Shown: positions 18,522-26,632 of the stretch, in pieces
Layout: the number at the start of each line of letters is the position of its first letter
How positions within the stretch are numbered: the first letter of the stretch is position 1
DNA from: Sulfurimonas sp. HSL3-2
GTDB lineage: Bacteria > Campylobacterota > Campylobacteria > Campylobacterales > Sulfurimonadaceae
DNA length: 64,000 nt
Reading direction: 5' to 3'
Assembly: GCF_039645965.1 (NCBI RefSeq)
Contig: NZ_CP147917.1
Coordinates: forward strand, 2,170,001 to 2,234,000
The notes under the pieces: model-generated
The model's database searches: none
Told to the model about the DNA's origin: nothing
What the model saw: the letters and a program-made list of their open reading frames with translations, nothing else
Position numbers and translations under genes: made by a program

Positions 18522-20435
18522 TTGAAATTTCAAAACAGGTATACTCAACTTTTTACTGCTATAGCTCTTAGTTTTTCACTTTTTTTTGCAACTAGGGTCT
18601 TCTTATATACCTCATATTTTGATTATTTCTCAAACCTGGACTTGAGCGAGACTATTCGTTCATTCATAATGGGTTTTCGTGTAGATGCAGCTATTATCTT
18701 CACTTTCACTTCTCTGCTTTGGATCGCCCATCTCCTGCCGTTTAAGTTCACCCTTCATAAGCTTTACAGACAATCCGTCGGTATCATCTGGGGAGTCATA
18801 GTCGCAGGGATCATCTTTTTCAATATCGGTGACTCACTCTACTTTGGATTTGTCAACCGCCATATCAGCAACGAATTAAGTGTTATCGGCAATGATGTAG
18901 GTATTCTTGTAAATATGGCAAAGGACTATTTTCCGCTTCAGACTATTTTTTCCGTGATCATATTTTTTATCGTCATCTATCTTTTTTATAAGATCTTTAC
19001 AGGAAAATTGAAAAATACTCATATAAGACAGAGCGAATGGTTTGTCCTTCCTGTCGTTGTCATTATAGCTTTCATCGGCATACGCGGAAAAGTCGACGGC
19101 ATCTCTTTTAGCACCTCAGACGCATTTGCAGTAAACAAAGTCTCATCCGGAAATCTTGCACTTAACGGATTTTTCTGTTTTTACCGTGGAGGCAACAGAC
19201 AAAATATCTGCCATGCATCTATGTCGACAACAAAAGCAATCGATACCGTAAAACAAAATCTTAACTCTGACAAAACAGTATATGACAACGCAGGATACCC
19301 TTTAATGAGGCATTATAAAGAGCCCGTAAAACAAAAATATAACGTTGTTATAGTCTTGATAGAAAGCTTTAGTGCAAAGTATCTTGATGCACTTTCACAC
19401 AATGGATACAAAGCAACGCCCTATCTGGATGAGCTTGCAAAAAATGGGATCTTATATACAAACTTCTTTGCAAACGGTCAAAGATCGCTTGAAGGAATCA
19501 CCTCAATATATACAGGTTTGACACAGATCGTAGGATTTGAAAACTTAGGAGAGGGTCTGGAGCTTTACAACCCGAGCTTTCTAGGAAAACTAGCTCATAA
19601 AAACGGCTATACGACAATAGCCATGCAAAGTTCTGACAGAGGATCATTTCGTGTAGACAAGCTAAGTAAACTCGCAGGATTTGAAGATTATTATGGAGCA
19701 GAGGACATCCCTCGTACCGGCATCGAAGAGGGAAATCCACATTTTGGTGCATGGGACGGGAATATGTTTCGTTTTCTCTCTTCAAAACTTCATACGATAA
19801 AACAACCTTTTATCAGTTTCTGTTTTACTGCATCAACTCACGCACCTTACTATCTGCCGGGCAAGAAATGGGAGATATATCCGCATTCCGCTAACAGTGA
19901 ACAGGGATTTTTAAACAGCATGTATTATGTTGATTCACAGATCAAAGAGTTTATGCAAAGATCAAAAAAAGAACCTTGGTTCGATAATACGATCTTTATT
20001 TTTACAGCCGATCATGTAGGTCATGCCGTTCTAGATAAAAAAGTACAACCAGACTCGAAAGCCAAAGAGAGCCTGCTTCCAGATTTTCATATCCCGCTTA
20101 TTATCTATGCACCGAAGATCTTTAAACCCCACACCTCATCGATCGTTGCTTCACATGATGATATTTTTCCTTCGATCGTCGACATACTTGGCTGGCAATC
20201 TGACTTTACCAGTATGAGCCAATCTCTGTTTGATGCAAGTGCCAAAACAAGATTTGCCTTTGTAAAAAGAGGAAGTACCATTGCCATAACTGACGGAAAC
20301 GGTTCTGTCGGGTACAACTATAAAGACTTTATTGATGAAAAAGGAAATGTGAGTAAAAACCTTAAAGACCTGCTGCTAGGACTTGATACGGCTGGAGCGA
20401 ATCTATTGAAAAACTCTAAATGGATGAAACCGTGA
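18522..20435 (+). CDS. LtaS-like sulfatase-family phosphotransferase (paralogue 1)
   Basis: A 637-aa inner-membrane enzyme: five membrane helices in about residues 10-190, then a periplasmic sulfatase/alkaline-phosphatase fold. Expected metal and catalytic residues are E281 (VLIESFS), S322 in GQRSLEGITS at the nucleophile position (Thr in LtaS) and D497-H498 (FTADHVGH). Relatives transfer phosphoglycerol or phosphoethanolamine from phospholipid to glycans or LPS. The start is TTG after AAAAGGAA; TATAAT at 18484-18489 is the likely -10. It heads a five-gene operon and has a close paralogue three genes downstream. Confidence 0.88.
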   Translation: MKFQNRYTQLFTAIALSFSLFFATRVFLYTSYFDYFSNLDLSETIRSFIMGFRVDAAIIFTFTSLLWIAHLLPFKFTLHKLYRQSVGIIWGVIVAGIIFFNIGDSLYFGFVNRHISNELSVIGNDVGILVNMAKDYFPLQTIFSVIIFFIVIYLFYKIFTGKLKNTHIRQSEWFVLPVVVIIAFIGIRGKVDGISFSTSDAFAVNKVSSGNLALNGFFCFYRGGNRQNICHASMSTTKAIDTVKQNLNSDKTVYDNAGYPLMRHYKEPVKQKYNVVIVLIESFSAKYLDALSHNGYKATPYLDELAKNGILYTNFFANGQRSLEGITSIYTGLTQIVGFENLGEGLELYNPSFLGKLAHKNGYTTIAMQSSDRGSFRVDKLSKLAGFEDYYGAEDIPRTGIEEGNPHFGAWDGNMFRFLSSKLHTIKQPFISFCFTASTHAPYYLPGKKWEIYPHSANSEQGFLNSMYYVDSQIKEFMQRSKKEPWFDNTIFIFTADHVGHAVLDKKVQPDSKAKESLLPDFHIPLIIYAPKIFKPHTSSIVASHDDIFPSIVDILGWQSDFTSMSQSLFDASAKTRFAFVKRGSTIAITDGNGSVGYNYKDFIDEKGNVSKNLKDLLLGLDTAGANLLKNSKWMKP

Positions 20436-21679
20436 GAGAACCGTTTCTTTGGGATGAATACTCAGACCAGCCATACCAGTTAAAAGACAGAAGCTTTAAA
20501 AAGATGATGAGAAAGCGTGAGCTTCTCTCACTGATAAAAACTTTTTTAATATCGATTATCGTTTTGCCTGTCTCACTCTTTCTGATGCCCTTTGTAAGAC
20601 GAAAGACAATCGATACCGATAACTTTTTTGCCATAAGCGTCAATCTGGACAAAGAACCTTCTCTCACGCCGGAGCTTTTAAAGGAGCTTGAAGTAGGACA
20701 TATCCTTGTACGCTGTAAACTCTGGGAGATGGATAAGCTACAAGAGCTAAACGATTTCATTCTTGCATGCAAGGCTCAAGAAGTCACCGTAAACATTCTT
20801 CAAGACCGTGAACACATAGATGACCTCAAACTTCTAGAAGAAGATCTTCGTAAAATATTCAGCAGCTTACCTGCAAAAAGGTTCCAGATAGGCTCGACTA
20901 TAAATCGTGCTAAATGGGGATTTTTCAGTGTCGATGAATACAACCGTTTTTATAAGATCGCTTACAGACTACAGCAAAACGAGTTTCCAAAGATCAAACT
21001 TATCGGAAGCGGAGTCATCGACTTTGAATACCACTTTACGGCACATACTCTCTTTAACTTTGATAACTACAAATATGACGGTGTCGCTTCACTGCTATAC
21101 GTAGACAGACGCGGTGCACCTGAAAATACACAGATGGGCTTTAATCTTCTTGATAAGATAGCACTGCTGAGCACTATGATCTGGCTCAGTCCAAAAAGTA
21201 AAAACCGTCTTTATCTCACCGAGACGAACTGGCCGCTTAAAGGCACTGCACCATACGCACCGACAAGTGAATATGAGTGTGTTGACGAGGAGAGTTATGC
21301 GGACTATCTGGTTCGCTACTATCTCTTGGCTTTTGCTTCACAACAAGTAGATGCCGTGTGCTGGCATCAGCTTATTGCTCCAGGATACGGGCTCATCGAC
21401 AATCGCGAAGGAATAAGAAAAAGAAAGGCTTTTTATGCTTTTAAGACACTTCTTTCATTCATAAAAGGCTCGCAGTTTCTCCGTCTGGATATAAAAAGAG
21501 GCTATCATATCCTTCAATGTCTAAAAGATGACAAACTGATCCAGATCCATTGGTCTTTAGAGAAAAAAGTTATAAAGAATGAGGATTACTTTGATGCTTA
21601 CTCCCGTAACGGTCTAAAAATCACAGATGACGAGATAACTGTATTTACTAATCCTATATATTTACAAATAAAGGATTAG
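20432..21679 (+). CDS. Membrane-anchored glycoside-hydrolase-like (TIM-barrel) protein
   Basis: About 415 aa. The GTG at 20432 overlaps the previous stop as GTGA and has GGATG 5 nt upstream; an in-frame ATG at 20420 is the alternative. A single hydrophobic anchor (about residues 40-60) follows a basic N-terminus. The rest resembles a clan GH-A barrel: QIGSTINRAKWGFFS sits where hydrolases have xGNEPNxxxW, so the acid/base Glu appears to be missing, while LYLTETNWPL retains a Glu where the nucleophile would be. C-terminal QQVDAVCWHQLIAPGYGL fits the barrel end. Function is unknown; position between two LtaS-like genes suggests a role in glycan decoration. Confidence 0.65.
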   Translation: MREPFLWDEYSDQPYQLKDRSFKKMMRKRELLSLIKTFLISIIVLPVSLFLMPFVRRKTIDTDNFFAISVNLDKEPSLTPELLKELEVGHILVRCKLWEMDKLQELNDFILACKAQEVTVNILQDREHIDDLKLLEEDLRKIFSSLPAKRFQIGSTINRAKWGFFSVDEYNRFYKIAYRLQQNEFPKIKLIGSGVIDFEYHFTAHTLFNFDNYKYDGVASLLYVDRRGAPENTQMGFNLLDKIALLSTMIWLSPKSKNRLYLTETNWPLKGTAPYAPTSEYECVDEESYADYLVRYYLLAFASQQVDAVCWHQLIAPGYGLIDNREGIRKRKAFYAFKTLLSFIKGSQFLRLDIKRGYHILQCLKDDKLIQIHWSLEKKVIKNEDYFDAYSRNGLKITDDEITVFTNPIYLQIKD

Positions 21680-21693
21680 ATATAATTTTGCCT

Positions 21694-22368
21694 ATGAACA
21701 AGAACTTTTTACATGTACCTGTTTTTATATGGGCAGCATTCATCATATCATCACTAATATTTGTTTTTTTTCCTCAAATAGACATATATATCAGCAACCT
21801 TTTATATGATCCAAAATATGGCTTTACCGCAAACGGCACATGGTATGAAAGCATACTTTATAACTCCGTCAAACCTATTGTATTTATAGCTATTGCACTG
21901 CCTATTTTGATATGGATATACAATATACTTGTAAAAAAGAATATCCTGAGTATTAATGGAAAAGTCATTGGATATATTCTTTTAGTTATTGCTATCGGAC
22001 CCGGTCTTATTGTAAACGATATCTTCAAAGAGCATTGGGGGCGTGCCCGTCCTGCACAGACAATTGTATTTGGTGGCCAAAAAGAGTTCACTCCCGCGTA
22101 TGTCATAAGTGATCAAGGTGGATATTCTTTTAGCAGCGGACACACAGCAGGAGCATTTTTTCTTGTAGCATTAGCTCTTCTTGCAAGAAAAAACAGAGCT
22201 TTTTGGATGAGTCTTGCATTTGTTTACGGGATACTTGTCAGCTATGTAAGGATCGCTGCAGGAGGACATTTCTTTAGCGACACGGTCGTCTCGTTTTTTA
22301 TTGTCTATATCACCTCCTTGATGCTATACGGCATCATCTTTAAAGGAAAAAGCCATACAGTTTCGTAA
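21694..22368 (+). CDS. PAP2-family membrane phosphatase
   Basis: A 224-aa protein with about six membrane helices and the full acid-phosphatase signature: KEHWGRARP, then SSGHT, then VRIAAGGHFFSD. PAP2 enzymes of this size dephosphorylate undecaprenyl diphosphate, phosphatidate-type lipids or lipid A (LpxE-like) on the periplasmic side. An in-frame TTG at 21688 is an alternative start. TATAAT at 21681-21686 lies so close to the ATG that any transcript from it would be nearly leaderless. Next to LtaS-like transferases, a role in recycling their lipid product or in trimming lipid A is plausible. Confidence 0.85.
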   Translation: MNKNFLHVPVFIWAAFIISSLIFVFFPQIDIYISNLLYDPKYGFTANGTWYESILYNSVKPIVFIAIALPILIWIYNILVKKNILSINGKVIGYILLVIAIGPGLIVNDIFKEHWGRARPAQTIVFGGQKEFTPAYVISDQGGYSFSSGHTAGAFFLVALALLARKNRAFWMSLAFVYGILVSYVRIAAGGHFFSDTVVSFFIVYITSLMLYGIIFKGKSHTVS

Positions 22369-24271
22369 TCAATTAACACAGATCGTCTCTCTTATCTTTT
22401 TTAGTTTTATGGTCATGATGGCTATCAGACTTTCACTATACGGCTTTTATACAACAGACTTTGCCGACTTGACTACAGCTGAATTTTTTGCATCATTGTT
22501 TATGGGTTTTCGCGTAGATATGATCACGATATTTACCTTTTCTTCGCTTTTTGTCCTGCTTCTTCTTTTTATTAAACAGCCAAAGATCAGAGGGGCAGTC
22601 GCACTTCTTTGGGCACTTATATTAAATACAATCTTTGTCATCAGTTTTAGCGATGTACTCTACTACTACTACATCCATAGACACATGTCAAACGAGATAT
22701 TCAATCTCGGTAACGACACGGATATCATCTACGATATGGCATTTGGCTCTATGCTTCCATACACACTCGGTGCGATTATTCTCTCGATTGTCTTTCTTTA
22801 CGCGGTCTACAAGATCTTTACAACCAAAACAAAGAACTTTATCACGGGAAAAAAACTTTTTATTACTACTCTTCTTGTCATTCTAGTCGCATTTATCGGT
22901 ATCAGAAATAACTTTGCTGGAAAAAGTTTCGGCAGCAGCGATGCGTATGCAGTAAATAAAGTCAGCAGCGGGAATCTAGCCCTTAACGGCTTTTTCACAA
23001 TGTACAGAACTGCTAAATCTCCGGCAAAACACAATCTGATGGATCTGGATGAAGCCGTAAAGATAACTAGAGAGGAACTGCGTTCGCCAAATACTCCGTT
23101 TATTGACGACAACTATCCGCTTGAACGTCATTACAGTAAAAAAGAGAGACCAAAATACAATGTAGTCATAGTCCTACTGGAATCTTTCGGTGCAGAACAT
23201 CTTGACGGATTTACTCACTATAAAGAGCTAAACATCACACCTTACTTTAAGAAGTTAAGCCAAGAGGGACTGAAATTTACAAATTTCTACTCTAACGGTT
23301 ACCGATCCATATTTGGTATCACCTCTATCTTCACGGGTGTGACTATCCCTCTTGGGTTTGAGTATCTTGGACACGGTTTAGAACTTTCAAAACTCAGTTA
23401 TCTTGGTAAAGTCGCAAAAGAGAACGGTTACTCAACCGTAGCGATGCAGGCTGCAAACCGTCGTTCATACAGAGTCGATGCCGTCAGCCATGTTGCCGGA
23501 TTTGACAACTATTACGGTGCACAGGATATGCCTAATGTCGAAACGGTAGACCCGGGCCGTGCACCGCTTACAGGAACATATGATTATAATATGTTCGCTT
23601 TTTACCACAAAAAACTAAACGAGATGAAAGAGCCGTTTTTAGGTTTTGCTTTTACGGACACGACGCACTCTGATTACTACCTTCCGAGTAAAAAGTTTGA
23701 AAGGTATCCGCATGACCTTAAAAACTATAACGGCTCACTCAATGCCCATATCTATACTGATGATGCCATCAGACGCTTTATGGAAAGTGTCAAAAAAGAG
23801 CCTTGGTTTGATCGTACGATCTTTATCTTCACCTCTGATCATGGAAACGGCGATGCGCTCAATCCTATCGCAAGGCAGTACCGTCCGGATGACAAACCGC
23901 TGCCAAGCATCGAACACTTTAGAATACCGCTAATCATCTATGCACCAAAAATATTCAAACCTGAAGTGATAACGACATTGGGGTCGCATAATGATATCTT
24001 CCCTACAATCGTCGATATGCTTGGATGGGATACCAATATAACGACTATGGGAAGTTCACTGCTAGATAAGGGCATAAAAAACAGATTTGCTTACTTTTTT
24101 GCCGGAAACCTTATCGGTCTAGTTACAAACGACGGTTATATAAAATATAATTTTAAACATATCGTCGAAACATCGGCTGATGAGAACAAGACACAAGCGA
24201 TGAAAAAGATCCTGTTTGCCGTAGATTCAGCAGAAGCAAATCTACTGACAAAGAACAGATGGGTAAAATGA
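22355..24271 (+). CDS. LtaS-like sulfatase-family phosphotransferase (paralogue 2)
   Basis: Paralogue of the gene at 18522, with the same layout: membrane helices, then a sulfatase domain with VVIVLLESFG, YRSIFGITS (Ser nucleophile position) and FTSDHGNGD. The first ATG in frame (22409) falls inside the first helix and lacks a ribosome-binding site. The frame stays open upstream. Reading from an ATA codon at 22355, just after AAAGGAAAAA, gives (M)QFRNQLTQIVSLIFFS, which aligns without gaps to the paralogue's MKFQNRYTQLFTAIALS, and a total of 638 aa against 637. No ATG, GTG or TTG exists in between. It overlaps the PAP2 gene by 14 nt. Confidence 0.82.
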   Translation: MQFRNQLTQIVSLIFFSFMVMMAIRLSLYGFYTTDFADLTTAEFFASLFMGFRVDMITIFTFSSLFVLLLLFIKQPKIRGAVALLWALILNTIFVISFSDVLYYYYIHRHMSNEIFNLGNDTDIIYDMAFGSMLPYTLGAIILSIVFLYAVYKIFTTKTKNFITGKKLFITTLLVILVAFIGIRNNFAGKSFGSSDAYAVNKVSSGNLALNGFFTMYRTAKSPAKHNLMDLDEAVKITREELRSPNTPFIDDNYPLERHYSKKERPKYNVVIVLLESFGAEHLDGFTHYKELNITPYFKKLSQEGLKFTNFYSNGYRSIFGITSIFTGVTIPLGFEYLGHGLELSKLSYLGKVAKENGYSTVAMQAANRRSYRVDAVSHVAGFDNYYGAQDMPNVETVDPGRAPLTGTYDYNMFAFYHKKLNEMKEPFLGFAFTDTTHSDYYLPSKKFERYPHDLKNYNGSLNAHIYTDDAIRRFMESVKKEPWFDRTIFIFTSDHGNGDALNPIARQYRPDDKPLPSIEHFRIPLIIYAPKIFKPEVITTLGSHNDIFPTIVDMLGWDTNITTMGSSLLDKGIKNRFAYFFAGNLIGLVTNDGYIKYNFKHIVETSADENKTQAMKKILFAVDSAEANLLTKNRWVK

Positions 24272-25239
24272 GAATCCTTGTAATCCTTCCAAACTGGCTC
24301 GGCGATGCACTCATGGCAACACCTGCTATCGAGTATCTTAGTACTTACTATCCGGATGCTCAGTTTACTTTTGTCGGCAGTTTTGTCTCGATCGAAGCAC
24401 TCAAATACCATCCAAAATGTGAAAGATATTATGTTGACAAGACAAAAGAGGATGGAAACAGATTTATCAACACCTACAAATTTGCAAAAGAGTTAGGGCA
24501 GTTTGATCTGGCTGTGAGTTTTAGAAACCAGCTTCATGCATCCCTTCTGCTTCGATGGACAGGCACCGTCATCTGCTGTGCAAGAAAGTCTTGGCACTCG
24601 CAGCTGCTTCTCAGCCACACACCTCCTATATCGACAGAGCAGCACCTGGTACTTCAATACCTCCGTATCGCGACATGCAACATCGACGAAAAACCGACAG
24701 ATGCGCAGCCGCTTCAGCTCTACATCCAAAAACACCAATTTGAAAAACCGACTCTCGGTATCAATGCGGGAGCGACTTACGGAAGTGCAAAAAGATGGTA
24801 CCCTGAACGTTTTGCAAAAGTAGCAGCAGAGTTTAACGATAGATTTAATATCGTGATCTTCGGCGGACCCAACGAAGTGGAGATGGCAAAAGATATCGAA
24901 AATGAACTCATCCGTTTACATGTAAGTAACTACACAAACCTTGCAGGCAAAACATCCATACAAGAGCTTTGTGCCTACATAGGAGGATGTTCACTCTTTA
25001 TCACCAATGACAGCGGTCCTATGCATGTAGCTGCTGCATATCAAGTATCGACCGTAGCCATATTCGGACCGACAAGATACAAAGAGACTTCACAATGGAA
25101 AAATGAGAAAAGTCTCATCGTCAGACATGAGATGGATTGCTCTCCTTGTATGAAAAGAGAGTGCCCTCTGGGACATCATAACTGTATGAAAGAGATCACG
25201 GCAGATGAAGTCATCGATGCCGTAAAATCTATATTATAA
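24268..25239 (+). CDS. waaF: Lipopolysaccharide heptosyltransferase II-like, GT9
   Basis: A 323-aa GT9 enzyme adding the second L,D-heptose to the LPS inner core from ADP-heptose. The start at 24268 overlaps the previous stop as ATGA and gives MRILVILPNWLGDALMATPA, the canonical WaaF N-terminus; an ATG at 24259 is less likely. The donor loop is INAGATYGSAKRWYPERFAK, followed by FITNDSGPMHVAAAYQVSTV. It is the last gene of the plus-strand operon and converges with the MBL nuclease, sharing the stop hexamer TTATAA. An exact TTACATGTAA lies at 24916-24925. ADP-heptose would come from the hld/gmh genes at 30.7-38.2 kb. Confidence 0.93.
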   Translation: MRILVILPNWLGDALMATPAIEYLSTYYPDAQFTFVGSFVSIEALKYHPKCERYYVDKTKEDGNRFINTYKFAKELGQFDLAVSFRNQLHASLLLRWTGTVICCARKSWHSQLLLSHTPPISTEQHLVLQYLRIATCNIDEKPTDAQPLQLYIQKHQFEKPTLGINAGATYGSAKRWYPERFAKVAAEFNDRFNIVIFGGPNEVEMAKDIENELIRLHVSNYTNLAGKTSIQELCAYIGGCSLFITNDSGPMHVAAAYQVSTVAIFGPTRYKETSQWKNEKSLIVRHEMDCSPCMKRECPLGHHNCMKEITADEVIDAVKSIL

Positions 25240-26631
25240 ATACACGACCTCTTCGGGTTTTACAATGTGAACTTTTTTCTCCAAAGCGTTTTCAAGCACG
25301 CTTCTGAGTATCACCTGCTTGTCCTCTTCACCGTGGATCAAGAACACAAGTTTCAGATCATCCATTTTCGATATCCATTCCAGTATCCCGCTTTGATCGG
25401 CATGAGCGGAGAAACCGTTGATCGTATGGATATTTGCACGTATTAGTATATCCTCGCCATAGATCTTCACCCATCTTGCACCGTCGACTATATGACGTCC
25501 CAGACTCCCGACAGCCTGATAGCCGACAAAGATAACAGAGTTTTTCGGATTCCAAAGTCTATGTTTGAAGTGGTGTAAGATCCGTCCGCCTGTACACATA
25601 CCGCTTCCGGCAATTATGATAGCACGGCGTTCAATATCGTTTATCGCTCTAGAATCTTCTGCATCAGGCGTATACTGTAAAAGTGCAAAATCAAAGACAC
25701 TTCCGTTTTCCTCTTTGTTTTTCTGACACTGCAGACTAAGATGATCGACATACTTTCTATAAACATCCGTAGCACGTGTCGCCATCGGAGAGTCTACAAA
25801 TATCTTACATTCCGGAAGCTCTTTTTTGTCATACATCTCTCTTAAGAGGCAAAGTATCTCCTGCGTACGTTCGACTGCAAAAGAGGGAATGATCACATTC
25901 CCCCAATCTTGCAAAGTACTTATGATGACCTTTTTAAACTCGACGATACTGTCATCGATATTTTTATGATCCCTGTCTCCGTAAGTAGACTCCACATATA
26001 AAAAGTCGGCATGTGTGCATTTTTGCAGGTTCGGCATCACCATATCGTTGTCGTTTCCGATATCTCCGGAAAAGACTATAGAGTACTCGACACCGTGTTC
26101 CATATATTTTATCTCGATGAATGCCGATCCCAAGATATGTCCAGCATCCCTGTATATCACCTTCACGCCTTCGCAAAGAGCTATCTCTTGATCATACTCG
26201 ACATATCTCCAAGGAAGTTCAAAAGCATTCTTTACATCCTCTTCCAGATAAAGAGGTCCTGTGACAGTATCCTCTTTCCCGCGACGAAGTGCTTTTTTGA
26301 GCTGAGTCTGATAATCTTGATACATGATCTTCGCGCTGTCAAGCAAAATGACTTCTGCCAGATCCCGAGTAGGCATCGTAGCGACAATATTCCTCTCAAA
26401 CCCCTCTTTAACAAGTTTCGGTATACGCCCGACATGATCAAGATGTGCATGAGTGACAAGCAGATACTCTACACTACTAGGCTCAAAGCCAAACGGCTCT
26501 CTGTTTTTATCCTCTTCACGACCCTGAAACATACCACAGTCTATAAGGATGTTAGGTCCGCCCTCAATACTTAAAAGATGACATGAACCGGTAACTACTT
26601 CTGCAGCTCCGTAAGATGTAACTGTTGCCAT
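25234..26631 (-). CDS. Metallo-beta-lactamase / beta-CASP nuclease
   Basis: A 465-aa MBL-fold protein with the zinc motif THAHLDHVGRIPKL near residue 60, MPTRDL and GDIGNDND further on, and a beta-CASP region ending in the conserved GFSAHADQSGILEW and HGEEDK motifs. This is the bacterial homologue group of the mRNA 3'-end nuclease CPSF73, acting on RNA. It is distinct from the RNase J at 56990. It is third in an operon LOG-ppsA-nuclease, starting 1 nt after ppsA ends. The physiological substrate is unknown. Confidence 0.9.
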   Translation of the reverse strand: MATVTSYGAAEVVTGSCHLLSIEGGPNILIDCGMFQGREEDKNREPFGFEPSSVEYLLVTHAHLDHVGRIPKLVKEGFERNIVATMPTRDLAEVILLDSAKIMYQDYQTQLKKALRRGKEDTVTGPLYLEEDVKNAFELPWRYVEYDQEIALCEGVKVIYRDAGHILGSAFIEIKYMEHGVEYSIVFSGDIGNDNDMVMPNLQKCTHADFLYVESTYGDRDHKNIDDSIVEFKKVIISTLQDWGNVIIPSFAVERTQEILCLLREMYDKKELPECKIFVDSPMATRATDVYRKYVDHLSLQCQKNKEENGSVFDFALLQYTPDAEDSRAINDIERRAIIIAGSGMCTGGRILHHFKHRLWNPKNSVIFVGYQAVGSLGRHIVDGARWVKIYGEDILIRANIHTINGFSAHADQSGILEWISKMDDLKLVFLIHGEEDKQVILRSVLENALEKKVHIVKPEEVVYL

Positions 26632-26632
26632 T

